35,109 nt of DNA, from NCBI GenBank assembly GCA_029248745.1, contig JAQWIT010000017.1, positions 1 through 35,109 of the forward strand. The letters run 5' to 3'. The first letter of the stretch is position 1. Each line of letters starts with the position of its first letter. Position numbers and translations under genes: made by a program. The notes below the pieces were generated by a model that searched no databases, was not told where the DNA came from, and saw nothing but the letters and a program-made list of their open reading frames with translations. This document shows, piece by piece, positions 6,143 to 14,624 of the stretch. This DNA is from Gammaproteobacteria bacterium. GTDB lineage: Bacteria; Pseudomonadota; Gammaproteobacteria; Nitrosococcales; Methylophagaceae.

Positions 6143-6784
6143 ATGGCAAAAGCACTTATCCAAATGGCGTTAGATTCTCTAGATTTTGATGCAACAATCG
6201 CACTTGCTGAGCAAGTAGCACCTTATGTTGACATCTTAGAAATCGGTACACCTTGCATTAAGTATAACGGTCTAGAACTCGTTACTGCATTGAAAGCTAA
6301 ATTCCCAGAAAAATTAATCCTTGTTGACCTTAAAACAATGGACGCTGGTGAATACGAAGCAACACCATTCTACGAAGCAGGTGGTGATATTTGTACTGTT
6401 CTTGGTGTATCTGATAAAGCAACAATGGGCGGCGTAATCAAAGCAGCAAATGCTAACAACGCAGAAGCTCAAATTGACTTAATCAGCGTTAAAGATAAAG
6501 CAGCTTGTGCAACAGAAGCAGCTGCAAACGGCGCTCAAATCATCGGTGTTCACACTGGTCTTGACGCACAAGCAGCTGGTCAAACACCTTTTGCTGACTT
6601 AAGCATGGTTGCTGGTCTTAACTTAGGTGTTCGCATCTCAGTTGCTGGTGGTATCAATAAAGATACTATCCAAGACACGGTACGTGCTGGTGCAACAATC
6701 GTTGTTGTTGGTGCCGCAATCTACGGTGCTGATTCACCTGCAGAGTCTGCAAAAGAATTACGTGCTTTAGTTGATGCTGCTTAA
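6143..6784 (+). CDS. hxlA: 3-Hexulose-6-phosphate synthase, first copy
   Basis: This is the key RuMP enzyme, condensing formaldehyde with D-ribulose 5-phosphate to D-arabino-3-hexulose 6-phosphate in the cytoplasm. The 213-residue protein is a full-length OMP-decarboxylase-suprafamily barrel. It has 'DILEIGTPCIKYNGL' (about 30-44), the metal and acid site 'LVDLKTMDAGEYE' with Asp62, Lys64 and Asp67, 'IIGVHTGLDAQAAGQTPF', and the phosphate-binding 'SVAGGINKDTI' and 'IVVVGAAIYGA'. AGGAG lies 9 bases before the ATG. It has its own strong promoter and a terminator 30 bases after the stop, so it is probably monocistronic. It is very similar to the second copy at 8832-9467 along its whole length. 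Confidence 0.96.
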   Translation: MAKALIQMALDSLDFDATIALAEQVAPYVDILEIGTPCIKYNGLELVTALKAKFPEKLILVDLKTMDAGEYEATPFYEAGGDICTVLGVSDKATMGGVIKAANANNAEAQIDLISVKDKAACATEAAANGAQIIGVHTGLDAQAAGQTPFADLSMVAGLNLGVRISVAGGINKDTIQDTVRAGATIVVVGAAIYGADSPAESAKELRALVDAA

Positions 6785-6814
6785 TTTATAGCATCCAACT
6801 GCAAGAAAATAAGA

Positions 6815-6844
6815 AGCGGGTGGCCTAGTCATCCGCTTTTTTTT
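6815..6844 (+). terminator. Rho-independent terminator of hps1
   Basis: An 8-bp stem (AGCGGGTG with CATCCGCT, one G-T pair) is followed by eight T residues. It isolates hps1 from the repeat-protein gene. Confidence 0.85.
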
Positions 6845-6999
6845 GCCCGCAATTAGGTCAATAACAACAAAATAAACCATCATCAAACGGTCATAATAAA
6901 CTGCTAGCATTCCACAACCGTTTAAAAATATAGTAAAATAACGTCTTTTATTCATACTCTCATGTGTAAAACGACAGTCAAATAACAAAGGTAACTCTA

Positions 7000-7551
7000 A
7001 TGAGTGAAAAAGGTTTCTTCTCTTCAATTTGTGGCTTATTAAAAGGCATCTTCTCATCAGGCTCACAACAGCCAACACCAGCAGCACAACCACAAGCTGC
7101 GCCGGCAACCCCAGAGACAGTCACTGCAGCTGTAAAAGAAGAAGTTGCCGAAGTCATTCAAGAAGTAAAAGAAGCGATTGTCGAAACCGTCGCTGCAGCA
7201 GTGGGCATGACAGGTGTCGCACAATATATTGCGAACTTAGAAGACAAAGCAGGCAATATCACCGGCGTCGAGCGTTACATTCAAAGCCAGATTGCCTCAA
7301 CTCACGCAATGACAGGTGTTGAACGTTATATTCAAAATCAAACATCAACTAGCTTACAAATGACCAGTGTTGAGCGCTATATTCAAAACCAAGCGTCAGC
7401 ACCAGCAGTGTCAATCGTAATGACAAGCGTTGAACGCTACATTCAAAATCAAGCTAAACCTATGACCGGCGTAGAGCAATACATCCAAAATAAAGCGCGA
7501 GTCAACAGCACATTAACAGGTGTAGCCCAATACATTCTTAATAATAGTTAA
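7000..7551 (+). CDS. Unrecognised repeat protein with seven (M)TGVERYIQNQ-type motifs
   Basis: I do not recognise this 183-residue protein. Residues 5-20 (GFFSSICGLLKGIFSS) form a short amphipathic, possibly membrane- or partner-binding helix. Residues 22-40 are Pro/Gln/Ala-rich and disordered-looking. Residues 41-69 look like an Ala/Val/Glu amphipathic helix. The rest carries seven copies of (M/I/L)T(G/S)V(E/A)(R/Q)YI, mostly followed by QNQ. The motif Thr falls at residues 71, 88, 105, 122, 142, 156 and 173, a period of 17 except for one 20/14 pair that restores register. Linkers vary in sequence. AAAGG lies before the ATG. Codons resemble those of the RuMP genes, and it lies between hps1 and transaldolase. 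Multivalent short motifs in a flexible chain recall scaffold or linker proteins; that role is inference. Confidence 0.85.
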   Translation: MSEKGFFSSICGLLKGIFSSGSQQPTPAAQPQAAPATPETVTAAVKEEVAEVIQEVKEAIVETVAAAVGMTGVAQYIANLEDKAGNITGVERYIQSQIASTHAMTGVERYIQNQTSTSLQMTSVERYIQNQASAPAVSIVMTSVERYIQNQAKPMTGVEQYIQNKARVNSTLTGVAQYILNNS

Positions 7552-7680
7552 GAAACGTCACCCAAAAAGCCTATTCCTATAGGCACAAGAAAACCAATCG
7601 TTCCCTGACCTTACCAAACCAACATAAAGGTAAATCAGTCAGTTTTTTTAACCACTAAAATATAGAAAGGTATTTTTCAC

Positions 7681-8664
7681 ATGGCAAATCTACTAGATCA
7701 GCTAAAAGAAATGACCGTCGTCGTTGCTGACACAGGTGATATCGCTGCAATTGAGCAATTCACTCCTCGTGACGCTACAACAAACCCATCACTTATTACA
7801 GCTGCAGCTCAAATGCCACAATATCAGGGTATTGTTGATGACACATTAAAAGACGCACGTGAAACTGTTGGCGTTGGCGCAGCGGCATCAGAAGTTGTCA
7901 CATTAGCTTTCGACCGTTTAGCTGTTTCATTCGGCTTAAAAATTCTTGATATCGTGCCACAACGTGTTTCTACCGAAGTTGATGCACGTCTATCATTCGA
8001 TACAGATGCAACTATCGCTAAGGGCCGTGACCTGATTGCGCAATACGAAGCAGCTGGTGTATCTCGTGATCGCATCTTAATCAAAATTGCTGCAACTTGG
8101 GAAGGTATCCAAGCTGCTAAAGTCCTTGAAGAAGAAGGTATCCACACAAACTTAACATTGGTCTTTGGTCTTCACCAAGCCATTGCTTGTGCTGAAAACG
8201 GTATCCAACTTATTTCACCTTTCGTTGGCCGTATTCTTGATTGGTACAAAAAAGATACCGGTAAAGACTCTTACGAAGCACACGAAGATCCTGGTGTTGT
8301 CTCAGTAACAGCTATCTACAATTACTTCAAAAAATTCGGTTACAAAACTGAAGTTATGGGCGCTAGCTTCCGTAACTTAGGTGAAATAACTGAATTAGCT
8401 GGTGTTGATTTATTGACAATATCTCCTGGCCTTTTAGATGAATTGCAGTCAACGGAAGGTGAGCTTCCACGCAAACTTTCTGAAGAGCAAGCTGCTGCAT
8501 CTGATATCGCTAAAATCGATATGGATAAAGCAACTTTCGATGCCATGCATGCAGCAGACCCAATGGCAACAGAAAAACTAGCAGAAGGTATTGATGGTTT
8601 TGCAAAAGCCCTTGGTGTCTTAGAAGAATTGCTAGCAAATCGTTTAGCAGAACTAGAAGCTTAA
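7681..8664 (+). CDS. tal: Transaldolase (TalB type)
   Basis: Transaldolase moves a three-carbon unit between sugar phosphates and here serves the rearrangement phase of the RuMP cycle, regenerating ribulose 5-phosphate from fructose 6-phosphate. The 327-residue length equals the TalB class. The Schiff-base lysine is Lys135 in '[12 protein letters not shown]'. '[20 protein letters not shown]' and 'TNPSL' near the start, 'THNLTLVF'-like '[18 protein letters not shown]', and '[13 protein letters not shown]' are all conserved. An AAGG sequence lies about 11 bases before the ATG. A strong terminator follows. There is no promoter-proximal terminator between it and the repeat-protein gene, so the two may be partly cotranscribed. 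Confidence 0.96.
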   Translation: MANLLDQLKEMTVVVADTGDIAAIEQFTPRDATTNPSLITAAAQMPQYQGIVDDTLKDARETVGVGAAASEVVTLAFDRLAVSFGLKILDIVPQRVSTEVDARLSFDTDATIAKGRDLIAQYEAAGVSRDRILIKIAATWEGIQAAKVLEEEGIHTNLTLVFGLHQAIACAENGIQLISPFVGRILDWYKKDTGKDSYEAHEDPGVVSVTAIYNYFKKFGYKTEVMGASFRNLGEITELAGVDLLTISPGLLDELQSTEGELPRKLSEEQAAASDIAKIDMDKATFDAMHAADPMATEKLAEGIDGFAKALGVLEELLANRLAELEA

Positions 8665-8689
8665 TCACTTCATACCTGCACCAAACAGC

Positions 8690-8729
8690 TTAGCCCAAGC
8701 AGAAAATAAGACTGCTTGGGCTAGCTTTT
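8690..8729 (+). terminator. Rho-independent terminator of transaldolase
   Basis: A perfect 12-bp stem (TAGCCCAAGCAG with CTGCTTGGGCTA) around a 9-base loop is followed by a short T-run. Confidence 0.85.
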
Positions 8730-8745
8730 CTTATCCCAATCGAAA

Positions 8746-8777
8746 TTGACATTGAACTGGGATCTGAACTATAGTTC
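8746..8777 (+). promoter_or_regulatory. Sigma-70-type promoter of hps2-phi with a palindrome over the -10
   Basis: TTGACA (8746-8751) and TATAGT (8770-8775) are 18 bases apart. The -10 sits inside the perfect 12-base palindrome GAACTATAGTTC (8766-8777), which could be an operator or chance. Confidence 0.75.
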
Positions 8778-8831
8778 TAGGTCGCGCATTGACGTGATCA
8801 GACAAAAAAACACTACTTTAGGAGTATGAAA

Positions 8832-9467
8832 ATGGCAGAAATCCAAATGGCTCTAGATTCTCTAGACTTCGACGCAACAATGGCTTTGGCAGAACAAGTT
8901 GCACCTTATGTTGATATCTTAGAAATCGGCACACCATGCATCAAGTACAACGGTCTTAAGCTTGTTAAAGCTTTAAAAGCGGCTCACCCAGACAAAAAAA
9001 TCCTTGTTGACCTTAAAACAATGGATGCTGGTGAATACGAATCAACACCTTTCTTCGAAGCTGGTGGTGCAATCACCACTGTATTGGGTGCTTCTGACAT
9101 GGCTACAATCAGCGGTGTTATCAAAGCAGCTAACGCAAACGGTGCTGAAGCTCAAGTTGATTTAATCGGTGTTGAAGATAAAGCAGCAGTTGCTAAAGAA
9201 GCAGCAGCAAACGGCGCGCAAATCATCGGTGTTCACACTGGTCTTGACGCTCAAGCAGCAGGTCAAACACCTTTTGCTGACTTAAATATGATCGCTGGCT
9301 TAGGCATGGATGTAAAAATCTCTGTTGCTGGTGGTATTAACAAAGACACAATCCAAAGCACTGTTCAAGCTGGTGCAGCTATTGTTGTTGTTGGCGCGGC
9401 TATCTATGGCGCACCTTCTCCAGCAGAATCAGCTAAAGAATTACGTGCTTTAGTTGACGCAGCATAA
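8832..9467 (+). CDS. hxlA: 3-Hexulose-6-phosphate synthase, second copy
   Basis: This 211-residue protein has the same reaction and motifs as the first copy: 'DILEIGTPCIKYNGL', 'LVDLKTMDAGEYE', 'IIGVHTGLDAQAAGQTPF' and 'SVAGGINKDTI'. Differences are scattered, for example KLVKALKAAHPDKK against ELVTALKAKFPEKL, and two of the Cys residues of copy 1 are replaced. The start is set at 8832 because AGGAG (8820-8824) is 7 bases before that ATG, whereas the ATG at 8826 lies too close. It is 11 bases from phi, so hps2-phi is the classical hps-phi operon under its own promoter. The nucleotide divergence shows that the duplication is not recent, or that codons drifted under strong expression selection. 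Confidence 0.96.
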   Translation: MAEIQMALDSLDFDATMALAEQVAPYVDILEIGTPCIKYNGLKLVKALKAAHPDKKILVDLKTMDAGEYESTPFFEAGGAITTVLGASDMATISGVIKAANANGAEAQVDLIGVEDKAAVAKEAAANGAQIIGVHTGLDAQAAGQTPFADLNMIAGLGMDVKISVAGGINKDTIQSTVQAGAAIVVVGAAIYGAPSPAESAKELRALVDAA

Positions 9468-9478
9468 GGATCGTTACA

Positions 9479-10018
9479 ATGACAATGCATCAAGATCTAC
9501 TCTTAAATAAAATCACTGATATCGTTGGTTCAACTGATGAAGCCTATGAGGCCAAATTAGTTTCTATGTGTGACGATGCCAAACGCATCTTTATTACAGG
9601 TGCAGGTCGCTCAAAACTAGTAGGTAACTTTCTAGGAATGAGACTGATGCATAGTGGTTATGAAACCTATGTTCAAGGTGAAATTAGTACTCCAAGTATC
9701 CGTGAAGGCGATTTATTAATTGTCATCTCAGGTTCTGGTGAAACTACGCAACTTGTTTCATTTACCAATAAAGCCAAATCTGAAGGCGCTAAAGTGGTTT
9801 TGATTTGTTCAAAATCAAGCTCAACGATTGGTGATTTAGCTGACCAAACAATACAAATTGGTACCGACGATAGCTTTGCAGCTACAAAAGGCATGCCTAT
9901 GGGAACCATGTTTGAACTATCAACTTTGATTTTCTTGGAATCTATCGTTTCTCATTTAATCCATGAGAAAGGAATCCCAGAAGAAGAAATGAAATACCGT
10001 CACGCTAATATGGAATAA
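9479..10018 (+). CDS. hxlB: 6-Phospho-3-hexuloisomerase
   Basis: Phi isomerises D-arabino-3-hexulose 6-phosphate to fructose 6-phosphate, the step after Hps. The 179-residue protein is a single SIS domain: 'RIFITGAGRSKLVGNFLGMR' (about 36-55), the sugar-phosphate loop 'VISGSGETTQ' (about 82-91), and 'VVLICSKSSSTIGDLAD'. The C-terminal 'MKYRHANME' is typical of the family. The start ATG follows AAGGAT by about 8 bases, 11 bases after the hps2 stop. A strong terminator lies about 26 bases downstream, closing the operon. Confidence 0.96.
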   Translation: MTMHQDLLLNKITDIVGSTDEAYEAKLVSMCDDAKRIFITGAGRSKLVGNFLGMRLMHSGYETYVQGEISTPSIREGDLLIVISGSGETTQLVSFTNKAKSEGAKVVLICSKSSSTIGDLADQTIQIGTDDSFAATKGMPMGTMFELSTLIFLESIVSHLIHEKGIPEEEMKYRHANME

Positions 10019-10044
10019 CCACTGTTCCTATAAGCAAAACGAGA

Positions 10045-10076
10045 AACGGGTAGTCTTCGGACTACCCGTTTTTTTT
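10045..10076 (+). terminator. Strong UUCG-loop terminator of hps2-phi
   Basis: A perfect 11-bp stem (AACGGGTAGTC with GACTACCCGTT) is closed by a TTCG tetraloop and followed by a T-run. The loop type gives very high stability. Confidence 0.93.
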
Positions 10077-10117
10077 GCATCTAGAAAGACAACATAGAGC
10101 ATACGCTCACGACACGG

Positions 10118-10123
10118 TATAAT
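10118..10123 (+). promoter_or_regulatory. Probable -10 element of leuC
   Basis: A perfect TATAAT lies 39 bases before the leuC start, after the phi terminator. No good -35 is visible at 16-18 bases upstream, so it may depend on an activator or be weak. Confidence 0.4.
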
Positions 10124-10162
10124 CCTTTTTTAACTTTATATACATACAATTAATATTTTCCT

Positions 10163-11563
10163 ATGACAGCACAAACACTTTACGACAAATTATGGCAACA
10201 ACATCTTGTTCGAACAGATAACAATGGCACTTCATTGATCTACATCGATCGCCAACTTGTCCATGAAGTCACATCACCACAAGCATTTGAAGGTTTGCGC
10301 CTGGCAGATAGGAAACCACACCGTTTAGATTCTATCTTAGCCACACCGGATCATAATGTCCCAACTAACAATCGTGACCAAGGTATCAGTGACCCGATTT
10401 CACGCCTTCAAGTGGAAACCTTAGATCAAAACTGTAAAGACTTTGGCGTGACCGAATTTGATCTAAATGACATCCGCCAAGGCATCGTCCATGTCGTCGG
10501 GCCAGAGCAAGGCGCAACTTTACCTGGCATGACTGTCGTTTGCGGTGATTCGCATACTTCGACGCATGGTGCCTTCGGGGCTATTGCCTTCGGTATCGGA
10601 ACCTCAGAAGTCGAACATGTCTTAGCTACACAGTGCCTCATTCAAAAGAAAGCCAAGAACATGCTCGTCCGTGTTGATGGCCAATGCCAACCCGGCGTCA
10701 CTGCCAAGGATATTGTCTTAGCCATTATCGGAGAACTCGGAACAGCAGGTGGAACGGGCTATACCATTGAGTTCGCTGGTAAAGCAATACAAGCACTATC
10801 GATGGAAGGGCGTATGACCGTCTGTAATATGACCATCGAAGCAGGTGCACGAGTAGGCTTAATTGCCGTCGACGAAACAACCATTAATTATCTAAAAGGC
10901 CGTCCATTTGCACCACGAGGTGAAAATTGGGACAAAGCCGTTGCAGCCTGGTCAAATTTACACAGTGACCCCAATGCCCATTTCGATAAGACCGTTGTTT
11001 TAGATGCATCAGACATCAAACCACAAGTCACTTGGGGTACGTCGCCCGAAATGGTTGTTTCAGTCGATGATAATGTGCCAAACCCAGAAGATGAAACAGA
11101 TGCTGTAAAACGCAATAGTATGGAACAAGCACTCCGATATATGGGATTAAAAGCTGGTCAAGCTATCACTGATATTCAGCTTGATCGCGTCTTTATTGGC
11201 TCATGCACTAACTCACGTATAGAAGACTTACGCCAAGCTGCAGCGGCTATAAAAGGTGGTAAAGTCGCTGGCACATTGAAACAAGCCTTGGTTGTTCCCG
11301 GTTCAGGTTTAGTCAAACAACAAGCTGAACAAGAAGGGTTAGACAAAGTTTTTATTGAAGCAGGTTTTGAATGGCGTGACCCAGGTTGTTCCATGTGCCT
11401 AGCGATGAATGCTGACAGACTCGAATCAGGTGAGCACTGTGCATCCACATCAAACCGTAATTTTGAAGGAAGACAAGGTCTCGGTGGACGTACCCATCTT
11501 GTCAGCCCAGCCATGGCGGCAGCTGCTGCTGTTGTAGGTCATTTCGTCAATATCAGCCAATAA
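10163..11563 (+). CDS. leuC: 3-Isopropylmalate dehydratase large subunit LeuC
   Basis: LeuC with LeuD isomerises 2-isopropylmalate to 3-isopropylmalate in leucine synthesis using a 4Fe-4S cluster. The 466 residues match the E. coli length exactly. Landmarks are '[19 protein letters not shown]', '[20 protein letters not shown]', '[12 protein letters not shown]', and the cluster cysteines in 'FIGSCTNSR' and '[11 protein letters not shown]', with '[12 protein letters not shown]' near the end. No clear Shine-Dalgarno precedes the ATG. leuD and leuB usually follow, but here a bidirectional terminator and an opposite-strand gene do, so the small subunit must be encoded elsewhere. Confidence 0.96.
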   Translation: MTAQTLYDKLWQQHLVRTDNNGTSLIYIDRQLVHEVTSPQAFEGLRLADRKPHRLDSILATPDHNVPTNNRDQGISDPISRLQVETLDQNCKDFGVTEFDLNDIRQGIVHVVGPEQGATLPGMTVVCGDSHTSTHGAFGAIAFGIGTSEVEHVLATQCLIQKKAKNMLVRVDGQCQPGVTAKDIVLAIIGELGTAGGTGYTIEFAGKAIQALSMEGRMTVCNMTIEAGARVGLIAVDETTINYLKGRPFAPRGENWDKAVAAWSNLHSDPNAHFDKTVVLDASDIKPQVTWGTSPEMVVSVDDNVPNPEDETDAVKRNSMEQALRYMGLKAGQAITDIQLDRVFIGSCTNSRIEDLRQAAAAIKGGKVAGTLKQALVVPGSGLVKQQAEQEGLDKVFIEAGFEWRDPGCSMCLAMNADRLESGEHCASTSNRNFEGRQGLGGRTHLVSPAMAAAAAVVGHFVNISQ

Positions 11564-11591
11564 TAAAAAGCCAGCGTTAGCTGGCTTTTTA
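11564..11591. terminator. Bidirectional terminator between leuC and the GGDEF gene
   Basis: A 12-bp stem (TAAAAAGCCAGC with GCTGGCTTTTTA) around a GTTA loop has T-runs reading out on both strands, serving two convergent genes. Confidence 0.85.
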
Positions 11592-11635
11592 TTAACTCAT
11601 TATCTCAAATCTTAAGCATCTGATTCATCAAGCTG

Positions 11636-12904
11636 TCAAATTTGTTCATCTTCATTCTCATAAACACGAATACAATTACGGCCTGACATTTTAGCCCGAT
11701 ACATCGCACTATCCGCTAATTCAAATAGGCTATTCAAACTATGCTTATTTTGGTCATGGACCGTTGCAACACCAATACTCACGGTAATTGATACATTGGC
11801 AGCCTTAAATAACTCAAGTCGCTTTTGAATCCGTTCCATTAAGGTTAATGCTGTCGATGCTTCATAATTCGATAAAAGGAAAACAAATTCCTCACTCGCC
11901 CATCTTGCGATCATGTCTTCATCTCTCACAAATCGTTTCAGCCAAATACCAAATTCTGACAGGACTTTATCCCCCGTCGAATAGCCATGTGTCTCGTTAA
12001 TTACTTTAAAATGATCAATATCCATCACTGCCATCGACAATGGTCGTTTAAAACGATGCGCCTCACTAAAATACTTACCTGCAAACTCTCGTAAGGCATA
12101 ACGATTAAATAATTGCGTTAACTCATCCAACATCGTCAAACTATGCAATGACGCGTGTTGTGAACTTAGTTCTAACACCCGTTGACGCATCTCTTCACGC
12201 ACAATCGGCTTCGCCACATAATCATTCACACATAGATGAAACAATTCAATCTTACGTGACGCATTATCGAAGCCTGACGTAGCAATAATTGGAATAGAGC
12301 CGTGCTCACCTTGCAGATGACTGATTTTACGAACGAGGGTAATACCACTCATCGCACCTTCAAGCATGATATCGGTGATAATGAGATCATATTGCCCTGT
12401 GCGGAATGCTTCCCAAGCACCTTCTGCATGGTTATAAGAATCTACATCCAGCCCCATATCAGTCAATAAATTAATGATGATTTCTTGCAGTACTTGTGAA
12501 TCTTCAATAAACAGCACACGCCTGGTTAACTGGCGCACTTCGCGTTCAACAAGGCGTTGGATATAAATTTCCAACTCGGTGGGATTGCTTTTACTGAAAA
12601 TATCTGTCGCGCTGGTCAGCAACGCTTGTTTCAATGTACGCAGATTATCTTCAACCGCCAGCACAATAACGGAATCAAATCGTAGCCAGGTATGGCACGT
12701 GCCTTACTGGAAAACTCGCTACCTGAAATATCGGTCTGATTATCATCACAACAAACGAGATTAAAACGGCTCTGCTTTGCAAGCGCCAAACCTTCATGAC
12801 CCATTCTCGTCAAGACAACAGTAAAACCTGCTTGTTCTAATAACTTATACCATCAAACCTGATGAAGGATCCCCATCAATGACAAGGGCATTCAATTTAC
12901 GCAT
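11636..12904 (-). pseudogene. Two-receiver GGDEF response regulator (PleD-like), first receiver frameshifted
   Basis: The longest frame, 11636-12664, encodes a receiver domain ('RVLFIEDSQVLQEII', phospho-Asp in 'LIITDIML', Lys in 'YVAKPI') followed by a GGDEF domain ('DELTQLFNRYALREF', 'MAVMDIDHFKVINETHGYST'). The signature that should be GG(D/E)EF reads 'WASEEFVFLL', so both glycines are lost and cyclase activity is doubtful. Upstream, two further frames give the missing first receiver: ATG at 12904 after GAGGAG, 'MRKLNALVIDGDPSSGLM', then 'KLLEQAGFTVVLTRMGHEG', 'NLVCCDDNQTDISGSEF', joining the main frame at 'VIVLAVEDNLRTLKQ'. Two small frameshifts, near 12848 and 12690, break it. The original was about 420 residues. 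The main frame's GTG at 12664 is not a convincing start. Confidence 0.7.
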
Positions 12905-12951
12905 CAACACACTCCTCGGCCTTCGTTGTTATTTTATCTTTAGCATTGTCA

Positions 12952-13653
12952 TCACTCTTCATCTTTTTCAAGTAATAGTCTAGTAAAAGTCGTTCTCAAA
13001 TAGAAACCTTTTGGGTTTATCTTTTCCTTTAAACCTTCAGACGATACCCCAACTGCCAGCACACGGCTATTTGCCGCTTTAGGTCTAATTTGCAAATATT
13101 CACCCTCACTTGCCGAAATCTCAGATTGTTCCCCTAATACAACCCTATCTATTAACTCTTCCCAATCTCTGCGCAATATCGCTTCTTGCTGCTCTGAAGG
13201 CACCCACAGCCATGCTTGGCCAACATAACGTTCAGCCAATGGAATCTCAGATTCAGCCTCAATCGGCAGCCATAACACCTTCGCTAATTTGCGCCTTAAC
13301 CAACTATGCTGCCAATCTAATTCGCCAGTTTGTTGCATCGACACCGTACAAACATAGGTCGATTCTTTAGGTAAACCGCGCTTATTAAGCGGCAATGTTT
13401 TTAGTTCAATGCCTAACGCCATGAAATCCGGCTCCGCCTTGTTCCCCGCATCAGCGCCCAGCACCGACTCAAACAAAGCACCAACCCAACCTTTATGCCG
13501 CTGTAGATCAGCAGGCACTGCAACGCCCATTTCTTGCGCGACTTGTCCTAATGTTTTGCCGACTAAAGCCTGACAGCGTGATAACAACTCATCAACTGAA
13601 CGAGGAGGCGACATTTTACGCTCACAAAACAACGGTAACTTATCAATCTCCAT
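12952..13653 (-). CDS. mutH: DNA mismatch repair endonuclease MutH
   Basis: MutH nicks the unmethylated strand at hemimethylated GATC after activation by MutS and MutL. The active-site residues are Glu62, Asp76 ('EPDFMALG'), Glu83 and Lys85 ('GIELKTLP'), spaced exactly as E56, D70, E77 and K79 in E. coli. 'HKGWVGALFESVLGADAG', 'RDWEELIDRVVLG' and 'GEYLQIRPKAANS' are also diagnostic. Length is 233 from the first ATG; an ATG 13 codons in ('MSPPRSVDELL') would match the usual N-terminus nearly as well. It is divergent from yadG, with about 50 bases between the starts. The presence of mutH implies Dam-directed repair in this organism. Confidence 0.95.
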   Translation of the reverse strand: MEIDKLPLFCERKMSPPRSVDELLSRCQALVGKTLGQVAQEMGVAVPADLQRHKGWVGALFESVLGADAGNKAEPDFMALGIELKTLPLNKRGLPKESTYVCTVSMQQTGELDWQHSWLRRKLAKVLWLPIEAESEIPLAERYVGQAWLWVPSEQQEAILRRDWEELIDRVVLGEQSEISASEGEYLQIRPKAANSRVLAVGVSSEGLKEKINPKGFYLRTTFTRLLLEKDEE

Positions 13654-13703
13654 CTAAGCATGATACCCTAACAACCTCTGCCCTGCCTACGATTACAAAC
13701 ATT

Positions 13704-14624
13704 TTGAAAGCACTTTCCATCCAACAACTAAGCAAAGTTTATGACAATGGCATCAAAGCCCTTGACAGCATCGATCTTGATGTTGAACAAGGTGATTTTT
13801 TTGCCTTACTCGGCCCTAACGGTGCCGGTAAATCAACTACCATTGGTGTTATTACCTCACTGATCACCAAAAACAGTGGTCAAGTCACAGTGTTCGGTCA
13901 TGATTTAGACACTGAAACAGAACTAGCAAAAAGTCATCTCGGCCTGGTCCCTCAAGAATTCAACTTCAACGGTTTCGAGCAAGTCAAAGCCATCCTAATT
14001 ACCCAAGCGGGCTATTACGGTATGCCCGCTCATGAAGGTGAGCCCCGGGCGGATAAATTACTCCACCAACTCGGTTTATGGGAAAAACGTGATACGCCTT
14101 CTCGTGCCCTATCTGGCGGTATGAAACGCCGCCTAATGATTGCAAGAGCACTTATTCATAATCCAAAACTCCTTATCCTAGATGAGCCGACTGCGGGTGT
14201 TGATATCGAGCTACGACGTTCCATGTGGGGCTTTTTACAAGACATTAATGACCAAGGCACCACCATTATCCTAACAACACACTATTTGGAAGAAGCCGAA
14301 AACCTCTGTCGCAATATTGCTATTATCGATCAGGGTAATATCGTCGAAAACACGGATATGAAATCGCTGCTCAACCGACTTGATAAAGAAGTCTTCATCC
14401 TCGATCTGGCTGAACCCCTAACCACAGAACTTAAACTCGATAATATGCATATCGCTAAAATAGGTTCTTCTACATTAGAAGTTGAGATCAAAAAAGAACA
14501 AGCCCTTAATGATTTGTTTACAAACCTATCAGAGCAAGGCATAACTGTTACTAGTATGAAAAATAAAGCCAATAGGCTCGAAGCACTTTTCCTATCACTC
14601 GTTGAAAAAACGGTGGATAAATAA
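13704..14624 (+). CDS. yadG: ABC-2-type exporter ATP-binding protein (YadG type)
   Basis: This is the ATPase of a two-gene exporter. It has Walker A 'GPNGAGKST', signature 'LSGGMKRRLMIARAL', and Walker B 'LLILDEPTAGVDIELR' followed by 'TTHYLEEAE' (H-loop). The chosen start is the TTG at 13704, which gives '(M)KALSIQQLSKVYDNG', the usual YadG beginning. The open frame extends back to 13551 but that part is antisense to mutH and has no resemblance. It overlaps yadH by one base (TAATG), so the two are coupled. YadGH exports an unidentified, possibly lipid or polysaccharide-related, substrate across the inner membrane. Family certain, substrate unknown. Confidence 0.9.
   Translation: MKALSIQQLSKVYDNGIKALDSIDLDVEQGDFFALLGPNGAGKSTTIGVITSLITKNSGQVTVFGHDLDTETELAKSHLGLVPQEFNFNGFEQVKAILITQAGYYGMPAHEGEPRADKLLHQLGLWEKRDTPSRALSGGMKRRLMIARALIHNPKLLILDEPTAGVDIELRRSMWGFLQDINDQGTTIILTTHYLEEAENLCRNIAIIDQGNIVENTDMKSLLNRLDKEVFILDLAEPLTTELKLDNMHIAKIGSSTLEVEIKKEQALNDLFTNLSEQGITVTSMKNKANRLEALFLSLVEKTVDK

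Noticed and set aside
7203-7551. CRISPR or tandem DNA repeat in the repeat-protein gene
   Set aside because: The repetition is at protein level with diverged codons and variable linkers inside one open reading frame.
7558-7590. Hairpin GCCTAT/ATAGGC after the repeat-protein gene as terminator
   Set aside because: Only a 6-bp stem and no T-run follows.
8826-8831. Earlier ATG for hps2
   Set aside because: AGGAG would be only one base from this ATG; the ATG at 8832 has proper spacing and matches the usual N-terminus.
13551-13703. N-terminal extension of yadG back to 13551
   Set aside because: It is antisense to mutH, has no ribosome site and no similarity; the product resembles YadG only from the TTG at 13704.
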